From the NCBI GenBank assembly GCA_029821755.1, contig JALGSV010000021.1:1-54801 (forward strand): 54,801 nucleotides of DNA, in the 5' to 3' direction. Positions 27,158-36,727 of the stretch are shown here, piece by piece; positions within the stretch are counted from its first letter, which is position 1, and the number at the start of each line of letters is the position of its first letter. This stretch comes from Candidatus Zipacnadum vermilionense (lineage in GTDB: Bacteria; Armatimonadota; Zipacnadia; Zipacnadales; Zipacnadaceae). The notes under the pieces were generated by a model. The model searched no databases. It was not told the DNA's origin and saw only the letters and a program-made list of their open reading frames with translations. The position numbers were made by a program, and so were the translations under genes.

Positions 27158-29485
27158 ATGGCGATCCGACTCGATACCTCCCGGAACTGGCCTCTAACCC
27201 TCGCGCTGGTGCTGCTCTCTGGGATTGTCTGTGCGGCGCTGGCCGGTGGGAGAGAAGCGAGGGCGGCGGACGACGCCCGCGACCCGCGCCCCTACCCGCC
27301 GATCCCGGTGCTGAACTGGGAGGCGCGCTCTGACTGGAAGAACGTGCAGGAGGCCGGCGCTGTCGGCGACGGGGTGGCGGATGACACGGCGGCCATCCAG
27401 CGCGTGCTGGACACGGTCGGCGAGGAATTCACGGTGTATGCCGGCGACCTGGACAGCATCTACTTCCCACCTGGCACCTACCGCCTCACCGCACCGCTGC
27501 GCGTGGGCGGGAAGGTCCGCCTCAACGGGGTTCTGCTGATCGGCCACGGCCGCGACACCCGCCTGGTGTGGGACGGCCCGCAGGATCAACCCATGCTGAT
27601 CGCGGACGGCATCACCACCGCCCGCTACGAGGGCCTCGTCTTTGAGGGCCGGGGCCGGGCCGGCGTGGGGTTGCTGCATCCGAACAAGTTCTTCACCACC
27701 GAGAGCCGCTACCGACACCTGGCCTTCCTGAACTTCACCGATGCGGGCATCCTGGTCGACCCCAGCCGCGTGCAAGCGCAGGCGGAACCGATGTACGAGA
27801 ACTGCTACTTCGAGAATTGCGGCCGCGGTGTGGCCTTTCTGCGCTGGAACGACTACAACCACACCTTCGACGGCTGCGAGTTCCGCAACTGCGGAATCGG
27901 CATCGAGTGCGACAACGGTAGCTTCTTCGTGCGCAACACCCACTTCACCGGCAGCCGCACTGTGGACATCAAAGCGCATCCCATGCACTCAAGCTCGGTG
28001 CGGCGCGTCACCTCGCTGAACTCGCAGGGGTTCCTGCTTTACTCCCACGCCTCGGGAGCCATGACCCTACAGGATGTGCATGTCTCCCGCAGTCTCATGT
28101 ACTCGGGCGGCGCCCTCCGCCTCTCCGGCGTCCCGCCCGTCACCATCTTCGACTCGGTCTTCACCTGTCCGCCCGGCGGCTCCAGGCCGATCAACATCGC
28201 CCGGGATGGACAGCGTCTGATCCTCTCCAACAACCGAGTCGAGGGCGCCGACGAGCTCCTGCCGTCGGAACGCGGGAGTGTCTACCAGGTACCACCGGGC
28301 CAGCGGGGCGGCTCCCTGCGTTCGGCGCAGCAGACGTTCATCAGAGACAGCGTGGCCGTTCCCGGCAAGGTGTTTGACGCTAAGCGCGACTTCGGCGCCC
28401 AAGCCGATGGACGCACCGACGACACGGCCGCGATCCAGGCGGCGATCGACGCGGCCCGCGAGCACGGCCAAGGCGCCCTCGCCTACCTCCCCGCCGGCGC
28501 CTACCTCGTGAAGGATACGCTCAACATCACCGGCAGCGACTACACCGTTGGCGGCCAGGGCTGGGGTACCTATCTCCGTTGGGCCGGCCCCGAGGACGGC
28601 ACGGCCATCCACGTCCGCGACCCGCGCGAGGTGACGATCGAACATTTTCAGGTGGCGACCACGCCCGCGGAGCAAAATGCGGTCGACATCCGCCAGACAG
28701 GCTCGGGGGCGGGCTCCACGGTCGTGTATGACGGTGTCAGGGTCTTCGGCTGCTATCAGAAGCAACCCCTGCGCAAGGGGCTGCACTTGGTGGGCCTGGG
28801 CGCCCGGGACCAGGTCGTGATCAATACCATGCAGGGCAACCTGCGGGTCATCAATTCCGCCGACGCCACCATCCTGGGCAACTACACCTACGAGGGCAGC
28901 ATCATCGTCGAGGGCAAGGAGACCGGCCGGAACGGTTTTCTGGGCTTCATGACCCGCTTGGCCACGGTGGTGACCCACGCCCTCTACGTGAAGGACAATC
29001 ACAGCATCGTGCTCAGCGACTTCTACAACGAGCAATCGGACGGCATGTTCCAACTGTCCGGCTCGCCGGAGTTGCCGCCGGGTCGCGTGGTGCTGACGGG
29101 CGGCCGCTCGCACATATGGCCCGTGGAAGCCACGTCCAGAGACATCGACAACTACCGCGGTGAGATCTTTATCGGCGGCAAGGAATTCAGCGACTACAGC
29201 ACCGCCCAGGACCCACCGCACAGGATCGAGCAGGCGGGTGAGGCTAGCGTGGACGTCTACCTGTTCGGCAACCTCTTCTACGGCTGCAAACTGGAGATTG
29301 AGAAGCAAGACACGATGCGGCTGTTCATGATCGGCAACGCAGCGCTGCCGGATCCGCGCTTCGTGCGCTACGATCCCGCTGACGCCTTCACCGACGAGGC
29401 GCTGAAGGGGCTGGCGCGCGCCCTCGACGACCTGCGTCGATTGGGCGAGATAGACCTAAGACTCAACCACCCCGAGGTTCGCTGA
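27158..29485 (+). CDS. secreted tandem parallel beta-helix (pectate lyase 3/GH55-like) protein
   Basis: 775 residues from ATG 27158, preceded by AAGGAGA. Signal peptide PLTLALVLLSGIVCAALAGG. Two copies of the pectate_lyase_3 opening are visible: AGAVGDGVADDTAAIQRVL (about residues 66-84) and FGAQADGRTDDTAAIQAAID (about 408-427). Each is followed by a Y/F-P-x-G-x-Y block (IYFPPGTYRLT, AYLPAGAYLVKDT) and then right-handed helix coils rich in N and G. The layout of two helices side by side is that of GH55-type glucanases and related lyases. The catalytic residue cannot be fixed from sequence alone. It appears to be a stand-alone gene; an IS3 remnant begins within a few bases of its stop codon. 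Confidence 0.8.
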   Translation: MAIRLDTSRNWPLTLALVLLSGIVCAALAGGREARAADDARDPRPYPPIPVLNWEARSDWKNVQEAGAVGDGVADDTAAIQRVLDTVGEEFTVYAGDLDSIYFPPGTYRLTAPLRVGGKVRLNGVLLIGHGRDTRLVWDGPQDQPMLIADGITTARYEGLVFEGRGRAGVGLLHPNKFFTTESRYRHLAFLNFTDAGILVDPSRVQAQAEPMYENCYFENCGRGVAFLRWNDYNHTFDGCEFRNCGIGIECDNGSFFVRNTHFTGSRTVDIKAHPMHSSSVRRVTSLNSQGFLLYSHASGAMTLQDVHVSRSLMYSGGALRLSGVPPVTIFDSVFTCPPGGSRPINIARDGQRLILSNNRVEGADELLPSERGSVYQVPPGQRGGSLRSAQQTFIRDSVAVPGKVFDAKRDFGAQADGRTDDTAAIQAAIDAAREHGQGALAYLPAGAYLVKDTLNITGSDYTVGGQGWGTYLRWAGPEDGTAIHVRDPREVTIEHFQVATTPAEQNAVDIRQTGSGAGSTVVYDGVRVFGCYQKQPLRKGLHLVGLGARDQVVINTMQGNLRVINSADATILGNYTYEGSIIVEGKETGRNGFLGFMTRLATVVTHALYVKDNHSIVLSDFYNEQSDGMFQLSGSPELPPGRVVLTGGRSHIWPVEATSRDIDNYRGEIFIGGKEFSDYSTAQDPPHRIEQAGEASVDVYLFGNLFYGCKLEIEKQDTMRLFMIGNAALPDPRFVRYDPADAFTDEALKGLARALDDLRRLGEIDLRLNHPEVR

Positions 29486-29489
29486 CGAC

Positions 29490-29800
29490 GCCCGGGGGCG
29501 ACGACGGCTGACCAGCGAGGACGTACTGGACCGGCTGCGGGAGCTGTTCATCGCGCGGGGCTTGCCAGCCCACCTGCGCTTGGACAACGGCTCGGAGTTC
29601 ACGGCGCGGCGGGTGCGCTCATGGCTGCAAAGCCTGGGAGCCCTTGTGAAAACGTATACCTGGAGTCGCTCAACGGCAAGGTGCGAGATGAGCTGCTCAA
29701 CGGAGAGATCTTCGACACGCTGATGGAAGCGCAGGTGTGGGTGGAGCGGGGGCGGAACCATTATAGTCAGGTGCTGCCGGACAGCTTCGCTATTCACGGC
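29490..29800 (+). mobile_element. IS3-family orfB (transposase) remnant, copy A
   Basis: Starts almost at the stop of the beta-helix gene. One frame reads ARGRRRLTSEDVLDRLRELF and LPAHLRLDNGSEFTARRV, including the second catalytic Asp of the DDE core. After RSWLQSLGA about ten residues are missing and the frame shifts. The next frame gives ENVYLESLNGKVRDELLNGE and IFDTLMEAQVWVERGRNHY, with the catalytic Glu. The N-terminal part and the conserved RPHSAL tail are absent. Confidence 0.75.
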
Positions 29801-30100
29801 ATCCATATCCTGGAAGCCACCGACTGTGCGAGTGCAAGCAGCGCCTGGGCAAAACCATCCGCGGGAACCAGAATAACCCCTGAGAAGCGAAGGGATTCAC
29901 CCCCGAGATAGCGTACAACCTGGCAGTACTGGGTGCCGCGGCTCTGTGCCGCCCCCCGCCGCACTTTCTGACCGGCGTTCACATATCGCCCCTGGGGAGC
30001 TCCGCCCCCTTTCAGACTTCCAGTGGGGCATCGGCAGAGGGGTCGGCGCTGTAGCGGACAAAAACCGGGCCACACCAAAATGCAGTACAGGGAGATCGCC
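29801..30100. other. gap, no recognisable gene
   Basis: Between the IS3 remnant and the heparinase-like gene only short, unsupported frames are present. No clear promoter motif was seen before 30101. Confidence 0.4.
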
Positions 30101-33100
30101 ATGCGTATCACGCTGCTTACAGTCTTGCTATTCACCACCGCCGCGGCCTTTGCCCGGCCTTATGGCAACGGCGACGTCATCCGCCTGAAGGAATACGTGG
30201 GAAGAGAGTGGGCCGACGAGCTCATTCATTACCCGCTCACGTTCACCCAGGGGGAGTTCCCGGGCGCGACAGTGCGGCTGCTCAGGAACGGGGCCGAAGT
30301 GCCCGCCCAGCTTGCCGAGGTGACGACCTACCCCGATGGCTCGCTGAAGACGGCGACGCTGTGGCTGGTGACCACTCTGCGCGCCAACGAGGTGCAGGAG
30401 CTGGTATTGCAGCCGGGTACGCCGACGGCGGCCGGGGACCTAGGTGCCGTCCGCAGAGACGGTGTGCTGGAAGTTACCACCGCCCTCACCGGCGCGCGCT
30501 TCAACCTGTTGGACCAGACCTTTGACCCGCCGGTCCCCGCCGAACAGGTGCCGCCCTATATCGCGGCCGTTCGCCAGCGCAGCGGCGCCTGGGGCGGGCG
30601 CGGCTGGTTCGAGACGCCGCATAAATGCCGCAGCGCCCGTGTGTGGGTGATGGAGGAAGGCCCGGTCTTCGTGAAAGTCGGCTTCCGGTATGCCTTCGAC
30701 GGCTATCGGGGGGAGGGGAAGGACATCTACCAGGGGTCCGTTCGCATCGCCGCCAGCCAAGAGTTGATCCAGGTCGACGAGGATTTCTCGCTAGGCGACC
30801 CCAAGGTCTACCAGTTCTGGAAGCCGAGGGACCGCGCCGACGAGATCAGTTGGGATTGGTGGCAATGGCGCCCGCACGACGCGGAGAGCAATTTCTGCTT
30901 CTCTCTCTACGACGGCCTGCGCCCGACGAAGGCGCGCTGGTTTGGTCATAGCGCCTCCCAGCCGGAGAAGCACACCGGCTCGGGTATCATGCAGCTTGAT
31001 ATTGAGACCGACTACCTGCTCACTTACAAGGCGACGCAGTTCGAGATCGATATTAACTCCCACCACGGCAACCAACCCGACCTGGGTCTGTCCTACTTGC
31101 TCTGGCGGGCGGAGGACCCGGAGAGCGACGCGCTCGCGGTGATCGGCTTGCGCCCTGTCGACTGGGTGCATCCCGACATGCTGCCGCGTACCAGCACCGC
31201 CATCAACCAACATACCAACACGGTGGAGCTGCGCGTCTACAGCACCGCGCAGCCCGACCTGGTGCTGAAGGCGCCGCTGCCCTTGGGCCAGCGCTCCTGG
31301 GGGCTCGTCACGTTGCGCATGCCCGAGGCCGCTCCGGTAGACGACGTGGAGAACGGCGAGGTGGTGAAGTACGGCTTCCAGAAGGGCAGCTCGCAGGCAC
31401 TACAGCTGCGCAACAAATATGGTAGCCGCCCGCTGGACAAGGTGAAGGACTGGACGCTGGAATGGCCGGTGGCGAAGAGCTTCCCCTCGCTGTTCATCAA
31501 GGAAGGCGGGCTGCCGGCGGTGCTCAACCGCATCCGTTCCAGCCAGACACTACTGAGCCGCGCGAAATCCCTGCGGCACAAGCCCATTAATCGCTATATC
31601 ATCAGCAGCACGCCGGAGAATGCGCAGGATGCCTACGCCGACCTGCTGCGCAACCTGGATGGGTTCATCAACGGTGTGTTCGACTGGGGGTATAACGCAC
31701 ACAACGTGGGCCTCAACATCAACCAGTTCCCCTGGTGGATGCAGGAGTACTCGGCGCAGTACGACTTGGTGATGGGCATGCCGGAAATCACCGTCGATCA
31801 GAAGAATACTCTGCGCGCCCATTTCTCCTTCTGCGCCCACATGCTGCACGACCCGAACTTCATGCCTCCGCGCGCGACGGGTGTGGGCTGGGGCTCGGCC
31901 AACATGCCCGTGAATATGCGCGGCGGGCAGGCGGTAACGGCCTGCGTGCTCTCGGACAACCCGGACGCCGAACCGTGGCTGAAGCTGGCGGTGGAGGTCG
32001 TCGACGTGCTGGTGCAAAAGGTCTGGTCGGAAGACGGTTCCAGCATTAGCGGGCCGCACTACACCAGCACCCAGGCCGACCCGCTGATGAACATGGCGCT
32101 GCCGCTGTACTACGCCGGCGCCATTCCGCCCATCCAGCAGAAATACCCGCGGCTGACCAGGTTCACTCGGTTGCTGATTGACCGCATGACCCCGCCCGAA
32201 CTGCGCGCCAGATATGTGCGTCTGCTGCCCACCATCGGCCACACCATGATGGAATACGACTGCAACATCGGCAAATACGCGCTGCTGATGAACTTGACCG
32301 ACCGCAAGTTGGGCGGGGAAGCCTACTGGATGTGGAAGCGCGCGGGCAGCGCGCTGGACGGCTTCATGGACGGCATCTACTACATGAACGACGATTTCGA
32401 CGAGCGCGAGCCCAACTGCAAGAGCGTCGTCTACCCCGGCAGCACTACCATTCTGCGCAACGGTTTCCCCCGCGAGAACGAGACCTACATGGCTATCCAC
32501 GTGGGCAACCAGGGCGTTGACCATTACGATCGCGATGTCGGCGCCTTCCTGCTCTACGCCAAGGGCGTGCCGCTGATGATGGACTTCAGCTCCATGTACA
32601 CGCCCAATTGCTGGCAAAGCATCTGGCACAACACCCTCACCTGGAACGTCGAGGAGCATCAGCACAAAACGCCGTGCCCGGGCCGCGACAACGGGTGTTT
32701 CTACACGGTGAACAAGCTGGGGTGGTTCGATCACGAGTATGAGCCTCACACGCTCTTCGACCGCGACGCGGACTCGCAGACGAAGGCCGCCGACGGCTAC
32801 AAGGAACTGGGTGGCGAAATGCCGGCGTACGCCTTCTCGCCGGAGGCGGACTACGCCCAGGCCTCTATCCCGCTGAGGGAGTTCCAGTTGTGGCCGTGGT
32901 TCGACCACGAGGAGTCAGAGAACCCCCAGGCGTGGTCCTCGTTCAGCGAGTTCCGCAAGCTACGGTTGCAGCGCCCCTACGAGTGGCAGCGCCGCTACCT
33001 GTTCATCAAGGACGCCGACCTGCAGGGGCCGAATTATTTCCTCATCGCCGATGACCTGGACGGCCAGGCGGAGTTGACTCCTCAGGCGAATTTCTGGTGC

Positions 33101-33781
33101 CTGGCCGACTCCCAGCAGATCACCGGCGACCTGGTGCGCTGGAAGGGGCAGTATGACCTGGACCTGGACATGTACGTGGCCTGGCCGAAGAAGCCGCAGA
33201 TCGGCACACGCGAGTGGTGGCACACGCAGCGCGGGCCGACGCGCGCCGACTTCAAGAACGGCCGGGAGTACCAGATCGCCGCTCACCTACATAACACGCT
33301 CGGCAACGGCGGGTTCACCGTGCTGCTGTACCCGCGCGGGCGCTATGAAGTGCAGCCGAAATACACCAGCACCGAGGATGGCAAGGCCGTCACCGTCACC
33401 ATCGGCCCCCGCACCGACCAGATCTTCTGTAGCCGCCAGCCGTTCAACACGACCGTTGGCGGGGTGGCCTTCGACGGCACCGTCGGGGTAGCGAAGCTAC
33501 ACCCGGACTACACCGCGCTGGTGCTCTGCGCACCCGGGGCCATCAGTGCCCGCGGCATCGGCATGGTCTCGGCGCAGGCGCCTCTCACCATCCGGGTCGA
33601 CGGCAACACCCTCACCGGCACCGCCATGGGCCAGGGCGAGGCCAGCCTCACCGTCCCCCAGGCCTGGGCCGGCCGAGAGCTGCTCGTCAACGGCGAAGCG
33701 GCCGGCGTCTTCGACGCCAACGGACACCTGGTCGTGAGCCTCCCCGGCGCCGGGGCCACGCTGTCCGTGGAGGGAAACTAG
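30101..33781 (+). CDS. secreted heparinase II/III-like polysaccharide lyase, paralog 1
   Basis: 1226 residues; ATG 30101 is chosen for its AGGGAG box and immediate signal peptide (MRITLLTVLLFTTAAAFA). Residues 25-130 are a beta domain shared with two other genes here (DVIRLKEYVGREWADELIHY; D/Y-x-L-x4-W-x2-E-[LP]-x-x-Y). The middle region, about 480-780, is helical, with WGSANMPVNMRGG and YDCNIGKYALLMNL, as in the (alpha/alpha) toroid of alginate/heparin lyases. Then comes the heparinase II/III-type sandwich: LRNGFPRENETYMAIHVGNQ, VDHYDRDVGAFLLYAKG, PLMMDFSSMY. The HYDRD-x-G-x-F motif carries the His/Tyr used for beta-elimination in that fold. Substrate unknown, likely an acidic or uronate-containing glycan. 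Aldo/keto reductase follows 22 bp downstream. Confidence 0.7.
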   Translation: MRITLLTVLLFTTAAAFARPYGNGDVIRLKEYVGREWADELIHYPLTFTQGEFPGATVRLLRNGAEVPAQLAEVTTYPDGSLKTATLWLVTTLRANEVQELVLQPGTPTAAGDLGAVRRDGVLEVTTALTGARFNLLDQTFDPPVPAEQVPPYIAAVRQRSGAWGGRGWFETPHKCRSARVWVMEEGPVFVKVGFRYAFDGYRGEGKDIYQGSVRIAASQELIQVDEDFSLGDPKVYQFWKPRDRADEISWDWWQWRPHDAESNFCFSLYDGLRPTKARWFGHSASQPEKHTGSGIMQLDIETDYLLTYKATQFEIDINSHHGNQPDLGLSYLLWRAEDPESDALAVIGLRPVDWVHPDMLPRTSTAINQHTNTVELRVYSTAQPDLVLKAPLPLGQRSWGLVTLRMPEAAPVDDVENGEVVKYGFQKGSSQALQLRNKYGSRPLDKVKDWTLEWPVAKSFPSLFIKEGGLPAVLNRIRSSQTLLSRAKSLRHKPINRYIISSTPENAQDAYADLLRNLDGFINGVFDWGYNAHNVGLNINQFPWWMQEYSAQYDLVMGMPEITVDQKNTLRAHFSFCAHMLHDPNFMPPRATGVGWGSANMPVNMRGGQAVTACVLSDNPDAEPWLKLAVEVVDVLVQKVWSEDGSSISGPHYTSTQADPLMNMALPLYYAGAIPPIQQKYPRLTRFTRLLIDRMTPPELRARYVRLLPTIGHTMMEYDCNIGKYALLMNLTDRKLGGEAYWMWKRAGSALDGFMDGIYYMNDDFDEREPNCKSVVYPGSTTILRNGFPRENETYMAIHVGNQGVDHYDRDVGAFLLYAKGVPLMMDFSSMYTPNCWQSIWHNTLTWNVEEHQHKTPCPGRDNGCFYTVNKLGWFDHEYEPHTLFDRDADSQTKAADGYKELGGEMPAYAFSPEADYAQASIPLREFQLWPWFDHEESENPQAWSSFSEFRKLRLQRPYEWQRRYLFIKDADLQGPNYFLIADDLDGQAELTPQANFWCLADSQQITGDLVRWKGQYDLDLDMYVAWPKKPQIGTREWWHTQRGPTRADFKNGREYQIAAHLHNTLGNGGFTVLLYPRGRYEVQPKYTSTEDGKAVTVTIGPRTDQIFCSRQPFNTTVGGVAFDGTVGVAKLHPDYTALVLCAPGAISARGIGMVSAQAPLTIRVDGNTLTGTAMGQGEASLTVPQAWAGRELLVNGEAAGVFDANGHLVVSLPGAGATLSVEGN

Positions 33782-33803
33782 ACCGCTTGGAGGTAGAGAA
33801 GCT

Positions 33804-34742
33804 ATGCTCTCGACACGACAACTGCCGCAGACCGACCTGCGCGTCTCGGCCCTCTGCTACGGCGCGATGGGACATGGCACCCTCGCTGACGGCGACCTCA
33901 GCGATCATCTGTTCGGCCTCTATCGCGACGCCGGCGGCAACTTCTTCGATACCGCGCACTGCTATAGCTTCTGGATTGAGGGCAAGCTGGGGGCCAGCGA
34001 ACGGGCGCTGGGCGCGGCGGTGGGCCGGGCACGCTGCCGCGACGCGGTGGTGATCGCCTCCAAGGGCGGGCATCCGGCGGCGGGCACGGCCTATCCGCGG
34101 CCGGACCGCTACATCGCGCCGGACCTCCTCGCCACCGACCTGGACGACAGCCTGTCGCGGCTGGGCATGGAGGTCATCGACGTCTACTACCTGCACCGCG
34201 ACGACCCGCGCGTGCCCGCCGGCGAAATCATCGAGATGCTCAACGCCGAGATCCAGCGCGGGCGCATTCGCTACCTGGGCGCCAGCAACTGGACCACCAC
34301 GCGCATCGCCGAGGCCAACGCCCATGCCGAGGCCCACGGCCTGCAGGGGTTTGCTGCCTCGCAGCCGCGCTGGAACCTGGCGCAGGGCAACCCAGGCGGC
34401 GATCCCACCATGCGCACACTCACGCCGGAGGATGCCGCCTGGCACCAGGAAAGCGGCCTGCCAGTGGTGCCCTACACCTCCACCGCGGCCGGCTACTTCG
34501 CGGGCCGCGAGGTCGCTGCCTTCGACAACCCGGTGAGCCGCGCCCGCCGCGAGCGCGCCATCCAGCTGGCCGCGAAGCTGGGCTGCACCGCCAACCAGCT
34601 CGCTCTCGCCTGGCTCCTGCACCAGCCCTTCCCCGTGGTGCCCATCATCGGCACCGTCCACCCGGAGCACCTGACCGATGCCCTGGGCGCGGTGAAGGTG
34701 ACGGTGACGCCCGAGCAGGTGCAGTGGCTGCTTGACGGGTGA
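33804..34742 (+). CDS. aldo/keto reductase
   Basis: 312 residues from ATG 33804. All four catalytic residues of the family can be placed: Asp in NFFDTAHCY (near 48), Tyr of the same block (near 53), Lys in IASKGGH (near 84) and His in YYLHRDDP (near 129). RYLGASNW, LAWLLHQPFPVVPIIGT and a C-terminal substrate-like loop complete the NADPH-dependent (beta/alpha)8 fold. No signal peptide, so cytoplasmic. Placed 22 bp behind the lyase gene, it probably reduces a sugar-derived aldehyde or ketone, for instance an unsaturated uronate product. That role is inference; AKR substrates cannot be read from sequence. Confidence 0.85.
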   Translation: MLSTRQLPQTDLRVSALCYGAMGHGTLADGDLSDHLFGLYRDAGGNFFDTAHCYSFWIEGKLGASERALGAAVGRARCRDAVVIASKGGHPAAGTAYPRPDRYIAPDLLATDLDDSLSRLGMEVIDVYYLHRDDPRVPAGEIIEMLNAEIQRGRIRYLGASNWTTTRIAEANAHAEAHGLQGFAASQPRWNLAQGNPGGDPTMRTLTPEDAAWHQESGLPVVPYTSTAAGYFAGREVAAFDNPVSRARRERAIQLAAKLGCTANQLALAWLLHQPFPVVPIIGTVHPEHLTDALGAVKVTVTPEQVQWLLDG

Positions 34743-34845
34743 GGTAGGCCCTCGGTTCTGGTTCGCGCGACCATCTCTAGTCGAACAGGACTACGCAGAC
34801 CGGCGTTCCGAGCCGAGATTGCTTTCCTGTGCTCCTTCGCGCCAC

Positions 34846-36705
34846 TCAGCTTCCCAGCGCCAGCCAGCGCAGCAGCGTCGCCATCGCCGACGGCCACTCG
34901 GGTGACTCCCAGTAGGGCGTCTCTCCCCATCTGGGTTCACCCATCGGCGTCAGCTCTGGCCGTGAGCGCATGCATCCACATGGCCACCGGGGTCTGCTTT
35001 CCCCATGCAATCATCGCCAGCGGTGTTCCGGGCGCCGCGGCCAGGCGTGTTCCGTTCTCCAACGGGCGCAGGTCGTAGGCATCGGTCAGCCCCACCGGCA
35101 GGAGGTCGTTGAGCGCGGCGCTTTCGTGGTAGCGGCCGCGCCCAAAAGCCTGCGGGCCGCCGAGGAACAGGACGGCGCCGCCGTTCTCGACGTAGGCCTT
35201 GAGCATACCGGTGCCCTGCTCGCCGATCATGGCTCCGTATGCGATGTTGTTGAAGACGATGACATCCTGCTTCATGATCTCCGCGTAGTCCCAGGGCGGG
35301 ACGCTGAGCATCTGGATGTCGCCAACGTCCTTGTAGTACGACGGCACCAGTTCGTGCTCGCCCAGCCTCGCCGCGGCGGCCTCGACTTGCCACAGCTTGT
35401 AGTACAGGCCGCGCAGGTGCATGATCCGGGGTCGCTCGTTCTTGACTTTTGTAAGCACGGGCGGCTTCACGATCTGCCGATGCCGGGGCGGGGCGGGGAT
35501 CGTGTAGCCTTCTACGTGTTCGCCCGGCTCCTTACCGGTTCCCGTCCCGGCGTAGGCGAACTCATAGCGCTCTTCCCAGCCGTCCCCCTCGATGTTGACC
35601 TGGATGATGAACGGCTTGCCCGCCTGGCCGGGGAACTCCGCCGTCACGCGCCGTGGCTCCCGGCCGAGACCATCCACCTCGCTCACCGACGGTTGCGCAC
35701 CGATGGCCAGGCTGCGGTTGAGCCAGGCCAGCGTGGTGGTCACCTGCGCGGGCCCTAGCGGCTCCGGCGCCACCAGTGCGTGCTGCACGCACAGCGTCCC
35801 GTCCTGCGCCGACACCTGCAGGTCAGCGGCCAGGCGGGACGAGGCATGGACAACAGAGGTCAGGCCCTCGATGAGCACGGCGCTCGACCGCGTGGTCCAG
35901 CTCATCCCGCCTGGCAGCAGCACCTGCTCGAAGAAATACTCGGAGGTGGAGCGCCCGCAGTTGTAAAGCGCCCACAGGGCGTTGTAGTCCATGAGGAACG
36001 CCAGCCCCACCCGGTCCTGCGGGTCGACGCCCGCCGTCCAGCCGGCAACGAGATCCTTCGTCCAATCGTTGGCGGGAACCACGACGTGCAGGCCGCGAGC
36101 GGTCGGCTTAGTCATGACCTGCCGGCTCTCCGCGCCAGAGTCGCCGTCCGCGCGGTAGTTGTGCTGTTGCCAGTAAGTGAACACCTTACTGGCGGTGTCC
36201 GGATTCTTCAGTTCCACCTCGCACTCGACGACCGGCCGATCGGCCGGCAGCGTCAGGGTGCGAATGACTCTAAGGCCCGCCACGCTCGCGTTCACCGATC
36301 CCCCCACTGGCCCGTAGACAAGCAGGACACGCGCACAGACGCCTGCCCAGGGCCGGCCTCCACCACCTCCACCTCGTAGGGCGCATCGAGGAACTCGCCC
36401 GGCCAGTTCTGCTCGTAGAAATGGTCCATGAACAGACCGCCGTTGGCAGCGTCCGTGACCATTTCCCAGTTGTTGCGCTTGACGATGAAACTGGAAACCC
36501 TCCCGCCCCGGGCCGGGCTCACGGTCGCGCGAATCCACTCGTTTTCCAGCACGGCAACTCTCTTGTCGCCTTGTGCAATGATCGTCGCGGTGGCCGGAGC
36601 TGCGGCGGCGCTCGGCGTGGACAGGGCCAGCGCCCCGAGGAGGAGTGTCAGCAAAGCGATGTGTCTGCGTGGTACCAATCCGCATGTCCTCGTGACGTTC
36701 CTCAT
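34846..36705 (-). pseudogene. secreted GATase-like protein, frameshifted and with an internal deletion near the C-terminus
   Basis: ATG 36705 (GGAGG seven bases upstream) opens a signal peptide (HIALLTLLLGALALS) and a galactose-mutarotase-like sandwich (VAVLENEWIRATVSPARGGR). At a run of six Gs (36300-36305) the frame must change by one base to continue from STGQWG to SVNASVAGLRVIRTLTLPAD. The C-terminal domain (DVIVFNNIAYGAMIGEQG, AYVENGGAVLFLGGPQAFG) is class I amidotransferase-like and matches the next gene (MIHDFVKAGGGLLVVGGPF). Its frame ends at 34937 after MWMHALTARADADG. In another frame the counterpart of the neighbour's C-terminus follows: GEPRWGETPYWESPEWPSAM and LLRWLALGS, stop at 34846. 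So about 35 codons have been lost just before it. Last gene of a three-gene operon. Confidence 0.7.
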
Positions 36706-36727
36706 CTCGGTGTCCTCCATCGGGGCG

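Noticed and set aside
28067-29308. 413-codon minus-strand frame opposite the beta-helix gene
   Set aside because: Shadow of the pectate_lyase_3-type gene; no recognisable domain.
31550-32908. 452-codon minus-strand frame opposite the heparinase-like gene
   Set aside because: Antisense to a well-supported gene; composition typical of the mirror of GC3-rich codons.
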